From: Mugil cephalus
Taxonomy: Eukaryota; Chordata; Actinopteri; Mugiliformes; Mugilidae
DNA length: 64,000 nucleotides
NCBI RefSeq assembly: GCF_022458985.1
Contig: NC_061781.1
Coordinates: forward strand, 5,567,501-5,631,500
Direction: 5' to 3'
The notes under the pieces are model-generated. The model was given only the letters and a program-made list of their open reading frames with translations, ran no database searches and had not been told where the DNA came from. The position numbers were made by a program, and so were the translations under genes. Positions 50,201 to 61,345 of the stretch are shown here, in pieces (position 1 is the first letter of the stretch; each line of letters begins with the position of its first letter).

Positions 50201-53200
50201 CCAAGTCTGTCACGTTTTATTTTTCTATTCACTGTGAAAATGGGTTCGTCGAGCAGTGAGGATGATTGTGCGATTCACTTCTCGAAAAATGAATACGCTC
50301 GAACCTGAGACAACATGAACAGCGCGGAGAGTATTAGCTCCTGATGAAGGAGCTGTGGATTATTCTGGTTGGTTTCCAGGATGATAGTAGTTCAGATCAT
50401 TAGGAACAATACCACCAATTTCAGTAATTCTGACCCTGGACAGTGACTGACTCCATGTGCAGTTTATCACAAGTCATTGTGGATGGCGTCTACAGCGACT
50501 AATGCAAACATAACTGGCACAATGTAACGTTGTGTTTATTCTTAAACGTGCCTCGGTTCCTAATGATTAATATTCTATGAAAACTACTTTAGACTTTTGT
50601 CTTACTGAGCAGGATAACACAGCCTGATGCTCCAGAGGACAAAGCATGGATATATACCAAACAGAAAAACTACAGATCAATAAATGCAAACATTGCCTTG
50701 TGACAGTGTATTTTTGTCAGAGCTCAGTACAGAGCAGAGCTGCTTTCTGACCTTTACATAATAGGACACAGGACCAAGTTCAAGAGGCCTTTGGGCGAGA
50801 GGCTGTTTGACCTTCTCGAAATGGGCGCAAAACAACCACGAGGAGAAAAAATACTACAAATGAAAAACACCCGGTTATATTTACCCATGGAACCAAATGA
50901 AATTAATCAGCTGGATAAACTCCAAGCGTGACTTAAAGGCGTAAAAGGCCATTACTACAACCACTACTACAAGCGTAGCTCAATACTACTCATCTGTGGT
51001 CCTGGTCTCATCAACCTTCCCAGCCTGCAGTGATCCACTCCTACCTGAATGAAAGAAAAATTCTCCAACCTCTCAATTCGATCACTATAGCAGCTAACTC
51101 ATTAGTGATAGAACACGAACACCTTTATTTATATCCTCTACCAAACTGTCATGTTACATCATCAGCTGTATCTTATATATATTTTGTTTATCACGATAAG
51201 ACTGTACATGTACGCTTTAGTCATTAGGGTTAGGGTTATTTTTCATTTCATTCCTCCTGCTGGGTTCTGCTCAAGGTTTCTTGCTCGCTCTGGAGGTTTC
51301 AGGCCGGCTTCAGTAAAGCGTCTCGAGACATACGCAACTGTGTTGTTATCGACGCTATATAAATCAAAATTAATTGAACTGAACTGAAAGACTCTTCTCA
51401 AAACTGCCACAAAGAAGAGCAGTCTCCCACTTCATCTTTTGCGAAACAGCCGTGAAGTGAAAAAGAAACACACTACAAACTGACTCAAAATGGCAGTGAG
51501 ATGGCTACAAAGAGGGATGTGAACTGAAAAGATAAGATGTAAAACCACTCCACTGATGCAAAACAACGGCCAAAGCTGAAAAAAACCACAAAAAACAAAG
51601 TGATAGCAAACAAATAAAAAAACAAACACAAAGCTAACTATTCCCCTACTTTCCCCATGTGAAATAGCCACAAAAAAGACAAATCAGCTACAAAGAGACA
51701 CAAAACAACCTCAAACACTCAACAGACACAACGACAACAACAGCTACAAAAGAAGTCGACACCATCATCGGCAGAGCAGCAGTAAAGAAGAGCAGATGTA
51801 CAGGTTAATAATAATAATAATAATAGTGTGTTCTGTTCCCATGCTGAAGGAGTGTCGTGGCTTTGTCCAGCGGCTCATAAGCTGGTGTGGAAGGTTGTAT
51901 GTTGTGTGTGTATATACAGTATGTGTGTGTATGCATGGACCCAGTTTAAGGACATAAAGGCCATCTCCGACCTTGGTTGTCGGCCTTTGCCTTTGCCATT
52001 TGTCTGGCTTTGCCTTTCACTCTTCACAGACTTGGCCTCAATAAGGACACCAGCGCTGGCTCTCACAGCTTTCTCTGGAGGTCTAACCCCAGCAAACACA
52101 CAGCAAGTGTCTCAGCTCCTCCTCCCCCCTAATTCTATCAACACCGATGGTGCTGTTGATGGGTCTGAAAGCATGGACTTTTGTGGGTAATTACAGTTTT
52201 ACACCACAAATGGATCTAAATGGGTTTTTTGTGACACCGCATTGATCCATCAGGACCAAATTGGTCTTTTCTGCTTGCTGCCAGCCTCCAGAGTACGGAG
52301 AGCTCCAGAAGAGTGGAGGAGGCACACCGGAGATATTCGCTATAGTAGGGTCAATAGCAGTACAGTTCAACCAAAACAGGTTTGCACAGCGTGTCAGCAT
52401 ACATTATTTTAATGGCACGGAGCTCCTCGTGTGAACCGAGAAGAAGAGGGAAGTGATTTATTCACGGTCAGCTGTAAATGATGACAAATAGAATCGATGG
52501 GACTTTGTCTGGGGACAAAATGAGCTGAAACAGCAACTTTCTCCTGACCACGGTGTTCTGGAAAAGACTGCAATATTATGAAAAGAACCCGGGATGCATC
52601 CTTTGTGTCGCTACATAATGACAAAATAAAATAAAAGAAGTTTGAAAAACAATTGCATCAAAATTTAAAGAGCGTACAGATGATTTTTTTATTTTTTTTT
52701 CAGTAAGGCAACATTGAATATTATTTTCCCTGTCAGCAGTTACAGGCTGTGTGTTTTTTGAAGAACTTTTATTTAGATTCCTTTAGTCTAACCTGATTCC
52801 AGACCCCATATCTCAGATGGAGTTCAGTGATTGACGTAGCTTTAGTTTGGTATGTGATAGCTCTCAGTGTCATTTGTAGTTACATCCACAGGTTGGAAAA
52901 AACAATCATAGCTTTTTAGGTGAAGTCATATAAATTGTTTAAAAAATGGCTGATGAGACCTCATATTTCCCATTAATGACCAAACCCAACAGATTGCAAT
53001 TTAGTTAATTCAGAAATGTAACGACACGTTGCAGCAACGCAAACTGCAAGAGCTGTGATTGGTCCGCTCGGTAGTACCGTGGTTTCTGCTTTAGTATTTC
53101 CAACTGCTTCTCCAGCTCTGCAATTTTCAAACTGATTGATTGTTTTGGATCGATAATGATGGAAAACATAGAGGAAAGGTTAACTCAGGAGGTTCGGAGT

Positions 53201-55500
53201 ACACTCATGTTTCTACTCACTCATGTACTAACACTCATGTATAACAAAGGAAACACTTCCAAGTTAACTGTAGAGTCCTAACACTCAATCTACATGTTAC
53301 TGGGCCACAATAAGTGAAGATGAGGTACATCGTGAGGACCAGAACCGACGCTATAAAAAGTGAAGCAGCAGCTTAAGAGAGATTTCAGTACAGGCCTGCT
53401 TAGATAAGCTTTCCAAATTGGCACATATGTGGACCATCTGTACGAGCAGCTGCCCTCAGCGCCAAGGCGCTAGAGTTCTACGGGTCAACTTCAACTGGAA
53501 GAAGAAATTAAACATGGCAGTTTACTTCATACGATGTTAGTGAAGTGTAAAAACGATGTTCATGAGAAACAGCGACTTCTATGTCGGTTGACGCCTTCCA
53601 TCGTGTTGACCTGCGCGAGTACACTCTGGTCTTCAGTCCACAACAACGGCCTCCATAATGATAATGAAATATGCAATCTAAAGCTCACTAATTTACACTT
53701 ATTTTTTTTTGTACGCTTAATTTACGCTTATTTTGTTGTGTAAAAAAAATTGTTGGATTTCACCAAATGCTGAACTACCTGACAAACAGTCTCTGATCAC
53801 TCCACAGCAGCTCGTATGTTGGTTGAAAATAACAGGCAGGGACACGTTAGCACAGCTACACGTCATGTAGTGGCTAACAATTTACAGAAGAGCAGCATAT
53901 ATTAATGCGCATTGTTTGTGTGGCAATAAGAATGATGTTTAATTACAAACACACCACTTTGCGGTCACCTGGTCTTTGATTACAGTCAGCCCTCCACTCA
54001 TTGTTTGATTAACTGACAGTTTGTTTGATTAAAAGTCAGCTGCCGCCTGATTGGAATAACCTGTCATTTTAATCAAAGTGATCCTAATGCTTCGCCAGTT
54101 GTTGGCTGCTGTTTGATGAAAATTACCTGCTGTTGCTTCGCAATTACCTCTCTGATTATTCGCCAGAACATTCTTATCAAAACACCTTGGGGCTTGTGGA
54201 AGATTAAAGGGTGCTTGTGGGTTCCGTTTTACAAGAAGGGACACTGAAATATTCATGTCTGTGTTTATGTCAACGACTATTTAAACGGGATGCATTATTG
54301 ACTCTGTCTGCCTCTCTCGTGCGTCGCCCCAGCTACGCACGGTGCGACCGCATTTATTTAAAGCTAAATATGCTTCAGGCTCAATTTTCTGACCTGTCTT
54401 GTGTACAAAACATTAACAGTAGTAGTTTGCGGTGACCTTATGAATTCTCCCTTTGGTATTCCGAAACGGCCAATAAATCCATTTCTGTGTTTTAGTGGAA
54501 CGTAAAGGCGCATTTGTGAAAGTCAGTGGCACCGGGAGAAGAGGACTCCAGCTGTTTAGTATTTGCAACAAGGCTCAGAATGCATCATGAAGCCGTTCCT
54601 TGGCATTACGGTTATTGCACACCGGGGTACATTATCTTTCCATTACATCAAGCAGTTTGATAGAGTCATACTCTCAGGGCACTTCTAATTTCCAGCGGTG
54701 CGTCTGGGATCTCTTAGAAGCGCTGCCTTGCTTTTGCTGATGCCGGCCGTTGGTGTTCCTCACCGAGTAAGCAGCGCCGGTTCATTTACGCGTCGTTCAT
54801 GCTGTTCAAAGCAAACACACCAATATTGGTGCTGGTTCACCAGTTGAGCCACCATCTAATTGGGTTCTGTGCACGCACATGTTTTTATGCACCCCCTCCC
54901 CCGAGGATGTTTTTACCGCTGCTTCCTTTGCTAATGCACGTGGGCGAGCCGAAAACCCATTACCAGCATCTGTCTCATCTGTAATAAATGGTTAAATCTA
55001 TGACAAACGTTATTTCATCACTGAACTAGTTTTTCTTGTGTGAGTCAAAGTCATTTTTGGCCTGACATTGCAGAGTCCTGTAAGGATAGTAATTGGATTT
55101 CCAGAATGAGTGAAAATCTCCTTTCTCTCCTGGCCCTGCTCTAGTAATTGAGGTTAAATGAAATGGTCAGCCATGCACTAAACCTCAGTGGGTGTTCGGC
55201 AGTGGGTGGGCGCAGGATAAAGAAGAGCTGTAATTTGAATTCTTTGTGTTCAAACAAACTTACAAAATAACACATATGGGAGGATTTTTTTTTGCATGTT
55301 TTTTTTTTTTTTTTTAAATGTGTTAGAAGAAGGTGAGATTTGGTCGGACGAATAATGGCATGTCGGAGCATTCGGTGGGTGCGTTTAAAGTGCGGAGACT
55401 AACCAAACATCCTCTGCGTCCACGTCGCACTCTGCCCCGAACTGGCAGATGTCACAGGTGGACGTCTCCTTCTGCCCGGTCTCGGCCGAGCCCTCTCCAC
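33450..55500 (-). CDS. tmeff2: tmeff2 (tomoregulin-2), 3' part: six coding exons, 5' end outside the window
   Basis: Coding exons are the complement of join(33450..33546,36584..36742,43766..43892,44089..44145,45804..45952,55404..55500), encoding the last 227 residues plus TGA. Human TMEFF2 has 374 residues, so about 150, with the signal peptide and first follistatin module, lie beyond 64000. TMEFF2 is a type I membrane proteoglycan, shed from the surface, that binds growth-factor ligands such as PDGF-AA and modulates TGF-beta family and ErbB-linked signals. Order seen: linker (QKETSTCDICQFGAEC), follistatin/Kazal module (CVCNIDC to LGHCQ), spacer, six-cysteine EGF-like domain, one transmembrane helix (YVLIASIIGALQVVIICVVV), and a basic tail ending STRLI. 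All junction phases agree. The linker and tail match TMEFF2 rather than TMEFF1. Confidence 0.95.
33713..33830 (-). mobile_element. Tc1-like transposon remnant (transposase 3' end and terminal repeat)
   Basis: Plus strand starts ACACCAATCAGGCATAACAT and continues GTGACCACC, the terminal sequence of a common fish Tc1-type element; the rest corresponds to the complement of the transposase C-terminal coding end. Heavily decayed; no open transposase. Confidence 0.55.
34655..35095. repeat. Probable hAT-related dispersed repeat
   Basis: Repeated GATACC/GGTATCG motifs at both ends (for example CAGTATCGGATCGGTATCG) resemble teleost hAT non-autonomous elements. No clear target duplication, so the limits are approximate. 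Confidence 0.4.
36522..36568. repeat. GT repeat just downstream of the tmeff2 transmembrane-exon donor
   Basis: On the transcript this is a CA-rich tract starting about 15 nt after the 5' splice site. Confidence 0.95.
36584..36742 (-). CDS. tmeff2: tmeff2 transmembrane exon (end of EGF domain plus TM helix)
   Basis: The 159-nt exon is phase 2 at both ends and therefore frame-neutral. It encodes the last two EGF cysteines (CHSGFRGPQC), a short stalk IKEYNVLYVVPGSGKLH, and the helix YVLIASIIGALQVVIICVVV, then LCITR. The donor is GTGAGT at 36583. The acceptor is ATCTCAG, preceded immediately by a UG repeat and a long CU repeat on the transcript. Confidence 0.95.
36751..36807. repeat. CA plus GA repeats at the acceptor of the transmembrane exon
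   Basis: On the transcript: a CU-rich tract (36761-36807) followed by five UG units (36751-36760), ending 8 nt before the exon. Confidence 0.95.
38009..38024 (+). promoter_or_regulatory. CTCF-like motif
   Basis: CCAGCAGGGGGCAGCA fits the CTCF core closely. Motif match only. Confidence 0.45.
38900..39420 (+). mobile_element. Penelope-like retroelement remnant
   Basis: Starts with GAAGGTTCTCAGTC-type terminal text. Plus-strand frames then give decayed C-terminal pieces of a Penelope-like protein: IPVYFKYFIHFGKNW, and further on EHRWFERAS with KPSLNRGGGLRYNL, the GIY-YIG endonuclease end. The 3' tail (GAAGCTACTCGGCTGAGTGG, GAAACGTCTTC) is the usual end of such elements in fish. Most of the element is missing, and the frames are broken by stops. 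Confidence 0.7.
40271..40640 (+). repeat. Interrupted dispersed repeat (host of the nested insertion)
   Basis: Left part TCATTATCTTTAAGCACTTAT and right part GGAGCTGGAGGCAATTATAG, then GGCAAGAGACGGGGTACGCT, together read as one common teleost repeat (TTATCTGTAACCGCTTATCC type), split at 40311. Confidence 0.5.
40311..40533. mobile_element. MITE-like insertion with GGTGTC inverted ends, nested in another repeat
   Basis: Left end CAGAGGTGTCAAAC, right end GGACACCCCCGCTG (inverse CAGCGGGGGTGTCC). The 223-bp insert splits the surrounding repeat. The flanking duplication (around CTAGA/GTAGATG) is imperfect, so the superfamily call (hAT-like) is tentative. Confidence 0.5.
40901..40916 (+). promoter_or_regulatory. 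CTCF-like motif
   Basis: CCACTAGGGGGAGCTG fits the CTCF core closely. Motif match only. Confidence 0.48.
42107..42139. repeat. AG microsatellite
   Basis: About 16 AG units in a tmeff2 intron. Confidence 0.92.
43766..43892 (-). CDS. tmeff2: tmeff2 EGF-like domain exon
   Basis: The 127-nt exon (phase 1 in, phase 2 out) encodes ETEDPRNGLARGLYIPCP, then cysteines 2-4 of the EGF fold (NYCVHGECQF to PSC). Acceptor ATGTGCAG, donor GTGAAC at 43765. Joined to the next exon, the spacing is C-x7-C-x4-C-x10-C-x-C-x8-C, a regular EGF pattern. A CA-repeat tract begins about 14 nt past the donor on the transcript. Confidence 0.95.
44089..44145 (-). CDS. tmeff2: tmeff2 57-nt spacer exon
   Basis: Encodes DITGNRGGDGHFARTELT between the follistatin and EGF domains, aligning with human residues ending EDGHYARTDYAE. 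Acceptor TTTCCAG, donor GTGAGT at 44088. Phase 1 at both ends, so it can be skipped without a frameshift. The intron after it (43893-44088) is only 196 bp. Confidence 0.92.
44146..45803 (-). other. tmeff2: tmeff2 intron between follistatin-2 and spacer exons (1.66 kb)
   Basis: Nothing recognised inside apart from a T-run (45319-45331) and AC/GC-rich CACGCACGCGAGC text just after the donor GTCAGA at 45803. Confidence 0.7.
45804..45952 (-). CDS. tmeff2: tmeff2 follistatin/Kazal module 2 exon
   Basis: The 149-nt exon encodes CVCNIDCSHISFNPVCASDG, then RSYDNPCQVKEASCQKQERI and EVKYLGHCQ. The NPVCASDG and Y-x-N-x-C signatures are those of a Kazal domain. Acceptor CTTCAG at 45953-45954, donor GTCAGA, a weaker than usual 5' splice site. 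It starts with the last base of the Trp codon that ends the previous exon (EDVW). Confidence 0.95.
47206..47241. repeat. AC microsatellite
   Basis: About 17 AC units in a tmeff2 intron. Confidence 0.92.
47985..48195 (+). repeat. Teleost dispersed repeat
   Basis: Text such as GAAACTCATCCAGGAAATTGA, then CTCTGGCTTCACTTTCGAGG and ending near ATTATAGAGTCTATGA, matches a frequent fish repeat I recognise by wording; class not assigned. Confidence 0.45.
51180..51390 (+). repeat. Teleost dispersed repeat ending in AATTGAACTGAACTG
   Basis: Contains GGTTCTGCTCAAGGTTTCTT and GACGCTATATAAATCAAAAT before the AATTGAACTG tail, a common 3' end among fish repeats. A TTAGGGTTAGGG piece lies inside it. Confidence 0.5.
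52790..53740. repeat. Possible decayed DNA-transposon region
   Basis: The block around 53050-53140 (GCTGTGATTGGTCCGCTCGG) resembles repeat text from fish genomes. No intact frame and no clear ends. Confidence 0.25.
55404..55500 (-). CDS. tmeff2: tmeff2 exon encoding the linker before follistatin module 2
   Basis: The 97-nt exon (phase 1 in, phase 2 out) encodes GEGSAETGQKETSTCDICQF and GAECDVDAEDVW. Human TMEFF2 has QKETSTCDICQFGAECDEDAEDVW here, so identity is nearly complete. Acceptor CTTTCAG at 55501-55502, donor GTTAGT at 55403. It is the most 5' tmeff2 exon visible. Confidence 0.95.
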
Positions 55501-58194
55501 CTGAAAGTGACAGAAAGAGACAGAAGGAAAAACGCATGAGGCCCGTTTCACCCATGGCTGGTTTGTAAATGGTTGCGTAAAATCCAGCAGGTTCATAAGA
55601 AAAGCCCGCCTCCAGAACCCCGCGTCTCACGAAGCAATGTGACCGTGAGAACTCGGACAACTTAAGTGCATTTACATTCTGCCGTATCCCGCCATAATCC
55701 CACCCGAGCTATCTCCTGCATCCATCCACTCTCACCCCCTTTCTCCACCTCCTTCTACTCCCTCGCCCGACTCTCATCTATCACTCTCAAATCCCCGCTG
55801 ATCTTTTCCGAGTCCCTCTTTTATTTCGCCGCGCTGATTTTCTCACACTGTGAGTGCGACGGCTCCTTGGCGGCGGTGTGGGCACCGGCGTCAGGCTTAT
55901 TGCGGCTTAGGGACCCCACCGGTGCATATCACGCCTCATGAGCGGCCGAGGGGGAGAAGGAAGGGAGGGAAAAAAAAAAAAAGAAGAAAAAAGAAAAAGA
56001 AGAAGCAATCTGGCCAATCTCAAATTGCATTCTCCTGCCACAGAGGACTCCTCCAGGCTCTGCACGCTTTCTCTCTTCTTCTCCTTCCCCCCTCGGCCCG
56101 CCTCTCCATTAGACAAGCTCTATTTTTAAACTTACCAGGGCTCATGAGGACAACTTTAGAAAAGAAGACAAAGAGGTGGAACTTGGCATGATTTCCCCAT
56201 GTCATATCTTTAATCTCCTCTCCACACACATGCATAGTCACCCACATTGCCTCCACCGCCCATCGCTCCCCTGTGTCGCGTCTTTCATTTCCCTCCTGAA
56301 ACTTTTGTTATTTCTTGTGATCCCTTGCGACACGCTGGATTGAACTGGAGGGGGCTCTGCTAGAGAGGTTTAACCTGATTTTCCACACAAGGTCTTAAGT
56401 TGGATTTTACTCTCGTCGTAAGGTCAAAGTCAGTGGAGTTTACCGCTCTTTCCTCGCGACTGTTTCGGTTAGCACGAGGCGCGCCTCGTCCATAACTCTC
56501 GGCTCAGATCTTCTTTGCTGCTGGGTCAGATTATCTCAACAGATTCATTTGTCCCTTTTTGCTCGTGTCTGAAACTACAACGCAGCCCACAGGAGTTGAA
56601 AAGGTCCTTAGCAGAGAATGTTAAGATCCTCTCCTGAGTTTTTTTTTTTTTTTTTTTTCCCAGATAAGTCTGAGGCTGCAGGTGTTAGACGGCAGCCGTG
56701 ATTTGGAGGCAGGCCGTCCTCTGAATGCTGAACATTTGCAAAGATGTACATTCTGTATTCACAGTTTTACCTTCAGGGCACAGGACCGGCAGGACTACGA
56801 CGTGTGAAGCTGCTTTGGCGCGCGGCCAGGCGGTGGAGGGCGAATGCTAAATCACATCAGCGCGCGTTTAAAAAATCTTTACAGCAATATTCCTGAATAG
56901 ATTAGAATCTAATCTATTTTAAAGGGTCGCTGGAGCCAAGTTCGGCCCCAAAATGGGTAAAAATGTAATGTCATTACTGAAAGTCATATGAGGAATTTAG
57001 TACACAAGTCTTTTTTTTTGTTCGTAACACAATGCATGACATAAGTTTTGTTATTCTCTAGTTAAACTCGACTTATAATGTCTAATTTCTATTATTAGAC
57101 GTCTTACGTGAGACTTCTTATGGATGAAGTTTACCCAATATAAGAAAGAAACTAAACCAGCAAGGCTGCATTGTTAGGGACTCTCTTTCTTTACTTTTCA
57201 TTTCATAATAATGAAAACTACTCTAAACACTATGAAGTCTGGAGAATTTAGCCCCCCACACCCACTGAGGCGATTCTAGAGTCTGTTGGGACCTACTGGA
57301 ATCATCTAGCAGCTTTCAGTTTACTATTTAGTATCATTATGAATTGTAATTATCTGCTTCACTTATCACTACCTTTGCTTTCTTATCTCCTCTTCCTCGT
57401 TCGTTTTCACTCCTTTTTTCTGTCCCAAAGGATTATTTCATACTTGTCATACTTAAGTAATTTAAAGAGTGATGCGCATGGCACAGAACGGGAAAGAGTG
57501 TGCAGAGCTGCATCACCTGAGGGCACTGTTTGAAAACTTAGCGCATGCCACTGCTGTAGTTTGAAGTTTGTCGGCCCTCGGGGGCCCCTTGCTGGCCCAA
57601 AGAGGGAGAAAACAAGCTAAGTGATCTCACTGTCACTGGGGGCTGACTCACAGGTTGTCTTTGTGCTGTTCTATAGTTCTTTAAACTAAGATTTCTGGAC
57701 TTGTTTTTTTGACTTCAGGCAGTAGGACAGCTTAAGTTGTAAGTTGAATAAACTAAAACAAATATTTGCAGCCATGTTGTACAAGAACTAATAATAAATA
57801 TACAGAACAACCACATAGACATCAAGACTATAAGGCAATTCTGTCTCATAATCTAGATTCTTCAAAGTGGTCACTGTTTGATCCACGATGAGAACTTTTT
57901 GGAGGTCGTTCCCTGGATATTGTTCTCAGTTAACAGCCTTGTCAAACCAGATGGATAAATGCTCAGGCCCAGAAATAGAAGCACAGCAGATCAGCTGAAA
58001 TCGGGATGAGTTTTGGGTTTGTCAGTCGTATCTTTGTGAGACGCGGGGAAGGTGAATTTGAATATCGGGATGTGGCGGCTTTACACTCCACAGAATTCCA
58101 CCGTGCCACCCCACGCCACTAAGCTTAGTGGGGACAGACACACCGAACATAAACTCAGATGAGAAGCCTGGCATGAATCAGATTACAGCATGAA

Positions 58195-58408
58195 CACCGA
58201 TCAGTCGTAACATTATAACCACTGACAGGAGAAGTAAATATCATTGACCATCTTGTGACAATTCAATGTTCTGCAAACAAGGGAAACTTTTGAACCTGTC
58301 TTTCATGTGGATGTTACTTAGACATGTACCACCCACCTAGACCAGACGAGGCACCCCCACCCCATAACAAAGACACTGACACAGCCTGACACAGAAACCT
58401 GATTGGTG
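58195..58408 (+). mobile_element. Tc1-like transposon, internally deleted
   Basis: Left end ACACCGATCAGTCGTAACAT then ATAACCACTGACAGGAG; right end CTGATTGGTG. The interior (ACATGTACCACCCACCTAGA) corresponds to a transposase segment, so the 214 bp is a deletion derivative of the family also seen at 33713-33830. Confidence 0.55.
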
Positions 58409-59609
58409 CATGGAGTTGTCGGATTGTGAATTGTTGTCATCAAAATAACAGGCTGATACTTAAAGCTGATTTTTCTTGCTACATCAATTCAAATGTGTCA
58501 TTTAATAGTGTCGATGTCGTAGACTAGGAGGAATAATGAAACCTCTTGCCTCTTGTAGGAGTGTACACTGGCTGAAACAGAGCCCTGAAATAAGCCACTG
58601 AGGTGTTCAGCTGTAGTTGATACTGTTTTAGAGAGGTGTCGATTCAGCCTTGTGATCTCTCTGGATGCTGCTGTCTGTGCTCCTGTTCAGCCGTGCTGCC
58701 TCAGATAGAGGGAACTTTCTGTGATTTAGTCTATCATCAATATAAACAGGGCGGTTGCTTTCAACTATTACACTTTCTTACAACAAAACTTTTATCCTCT
58801 GTCATTCGTCAAGGTCCAAACGCTACTGCAGCTCAATGGTATGTTTCATGTGACCATCCTTTCCTTTTTAAATGCCTTCTAACCTCTATACCATCCAGCT
58901 TTGTAAGCAGGCTGCACATGTGTAAGGTTCACACTTTCCTCCTCCAGAGGAATTCATGCAACATACTAGCTGAACACACAGAGACTGTAAAAACCTGCAA
59001 CGTTTCCCCTCAAAACTCATTAACGCGGGAAATTCTTGCAAATCCATGTCAAGTCTATCTCATAGTTCCACGGGCCGTCATCTGTGTTGTTGTCAAGTGT
59101 TCACCGGCGCATGACAGTTCAATTATGTGGACACGTCCCCGATCAGAGTTTAGAGTACTGTCTGAGCTTGGACTGCGGCGTATGAAATTAGCCACTCGTG
59201 ACTTTTTGACCACTGACGTAAATGTCATTTTTTTTTTTTTCTTACTTCCACCTGTCGTGTGTGTGTTGCGGTGTGTGAAATCCTCCCTCACACACATGCA
59301 CCACCACCAACTCTCAGTTCTCTCAGGCATCGGGGCCAGCCAGCTCCTCGGGCCTCTCAGCACTCTGTCAAATGATCGGCTCCGCATAAAGGCTTGTGGG
59401 CAGGCAAGCATGTAAGCTCTCCCACGACTCTACTCTCCCACAGTTGTACACAGGAAGGGGGAAAGGGAGACGGGGAGGGCCGTGCACGTTCCTCAATTTC
59501 TTTCCCATGTGCGCGTGCATGCCAAATGCCAGCATCGTCTCCGCACTGCAGCCAGTGCATCGCGCCCATTCACAGGTAAACTGTGTGCTAAACACGACAA
59601 AGCGGTGTG

Positions 59610-59632
59610 CCCCCCCCCCCCCCCCCCCCCCC
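59610..59632. repeat. C23 homopolymer
   Basis: Twenty-three consecutive C on the plus strand, G23 on the tmeff2 pre-mRNA. Confidence 0.95.
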
Positions 59633-60701
59633 TCAAATCCCTGATAGAGTCTCCCGTGGCACACTAACACACCATCTCCCCTGTTTCTATGTCTGCTAAT
59701 CCCTGGAATCAGGAGACACGGCTGGGTAATGACTGAAATGATTAGCCCCTCTACTGCTCCCACAATCACCCCCCGCCAGCTCCTACATCACCCGGTATCG
59801 ATCCGCGCCTGGACCAAAGCGGTCGACCGGTCTCCTTCACAAGCACGGCCCTGGCCTCACCTTTATCTCTGACAAATCCCGTCTTCCCTCTGTTTTTTTT
59901 GCTTCGCTCGGTAGCAGCGTAAGTTTGGGGAGTTTAGGGGAGTGAAGAAGAAGAAGAAGAAGAAAAGAGCGAGAGAGCATGTGAAATTCGGGATTAAGTT
60001 ACTTGGCAGAAAAGAAGAGATTATAGTGGAATGGTGAGTTAAAGGGGAGATAAGCAGGATAAGAGCTCAAATGACGGAGGAGTGGAGAAGGGCTATGGAC
60101 CTTCATCTGGGGTTAAAGACCACCTTTAATCCCCGCGCTGGTGTCTGCAGCCTGCTCACGCACTCGCACAAATTCACACAGAGCGCGACGGCATTCGAAC
60201 CAGTGGCTCCGCCGTTCAGAGGGCTGAACGCGAGAGAGCTCGCCCGACTGCAGCAGCTGACTGAGGCGCTAACCGAGAGCAGGAGCTGGACGTTTGACTC
60301 GGCCAACTCGCGAGACGGAACCTGTGCGCGGCAAACAAACTGGAAAAACAGTTTTGTGAGGATTTTGCAAATAACTACAGGGAAGTGATTCAACGTTGTG
60401 CACCTCTAAGGTTTGGCAAAAATGCAACTTAATGGGCGTATGGTGATAGGAGATGTGTTATAAACAGATCTGATGGTGAACGCAATTAAGCAGATTTCCA
60501 CTATTTGCTCATTCACCCCCAACAGCAAATGAATCGACGGTACAGATGCCAGATCCAGCTGTCAGCTAGCCACCAACTGAGCAGAGAGCTTGGTTGTGTG
60601 TGTGTGTGTTTCACTGACTGCACCGACACCGATTGATCTCCAATAACTTTTCCTTCAGTCCACTCTCATTTTTTATTTTTTTTTGCAGGCATCAGCGAAA
60701 T

Positions 60702-61345
60702 TGGGGTCATAAAGCATGGGCAAAAACACGACACAAACACATTCGCAGTTCAATTCTATTCAAACCATTTCACCGCAAAATGGAAATATGTTTAAATCTG
60801 TTTGGGTTTGTCGTGCAAGAGTACCCCCTCCAGAATTAACTTTGCATGCTGCCTGAACACACTAGTCATTTTGTTTCTCATCAGTTCTCTGATGCGTGCG
60901 TAACGGGAGGAAGGCTGGAATGGAGCTACCCGATGGACAGCCTTTTAGGGCACGATAAGATAAGATGAGATAATCCTTTATTTATCCCGCAGTGGGGAAA
61001 TTTGCAGCGTTGCAGTGGAGCACGGTTTAAAGGACGGCGCGCATAAGAGATGAAAAGGTAAACGTGAAATAAATCCACCCAGCGTGGGTGAAGGAGTCGG
61101 CCGCTGAAGGCGCTGCCCGTGAAGGGGGTGGGACTGGTTTTCCATCGGGGATGACAGGTTTGCCACCATCCTCCAATCGCCCACCACCTCCACAGGCTCG
61201 AGACGGCGGCCAGGAACGACAACGCTGCTTTGGAATGGAGAAAATTAAAAAAAGAAAAAGAAACGCGGACAAAGAACGGGCCTGAAAACTGTCAGTGCAA
61301 GAAGGGCACTGGTGAAGGGGCCGTAACGAGTCCTCTGAGTGATTG
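60702..61345. repeat. Copy A of a diverged intronic repeat family
   Basis: Shares with copy B (62511-62990): CCCCTCCAGAATTAACT at 60825, GAAGGCTGRAATGGAGC at 60910, and CTGGTGAAGGGGCCGTAA at 61309. It is interrupted by the dispersed repeat at 60952-61030 and by extra sequence. Confidence 0.65.
60952..61030 (+). repeat. Dispersed repeat with GATAAGATAAG head, inserted in copy A
   Basis: ATCCTTTATTTATCCCGCAG and GGGGAAATTTGCAGCG, the same family as 19871-20061 and 31421-31480. Confidence 0.6.

Larger units (their letters stand above)
45953..55403 (-). other. tmeff2: tmeff2 intron upstream of follistatin-2 exon (9.45 kb)
   Basis: Contains an AC repeat (47206-47241), dispersed repeats near 47985-48195, 51180-51390 and 52790-53740, and T-runs at 49089-49106 and 55300-55315. 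No exon recognised. Confidence 0.75.
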
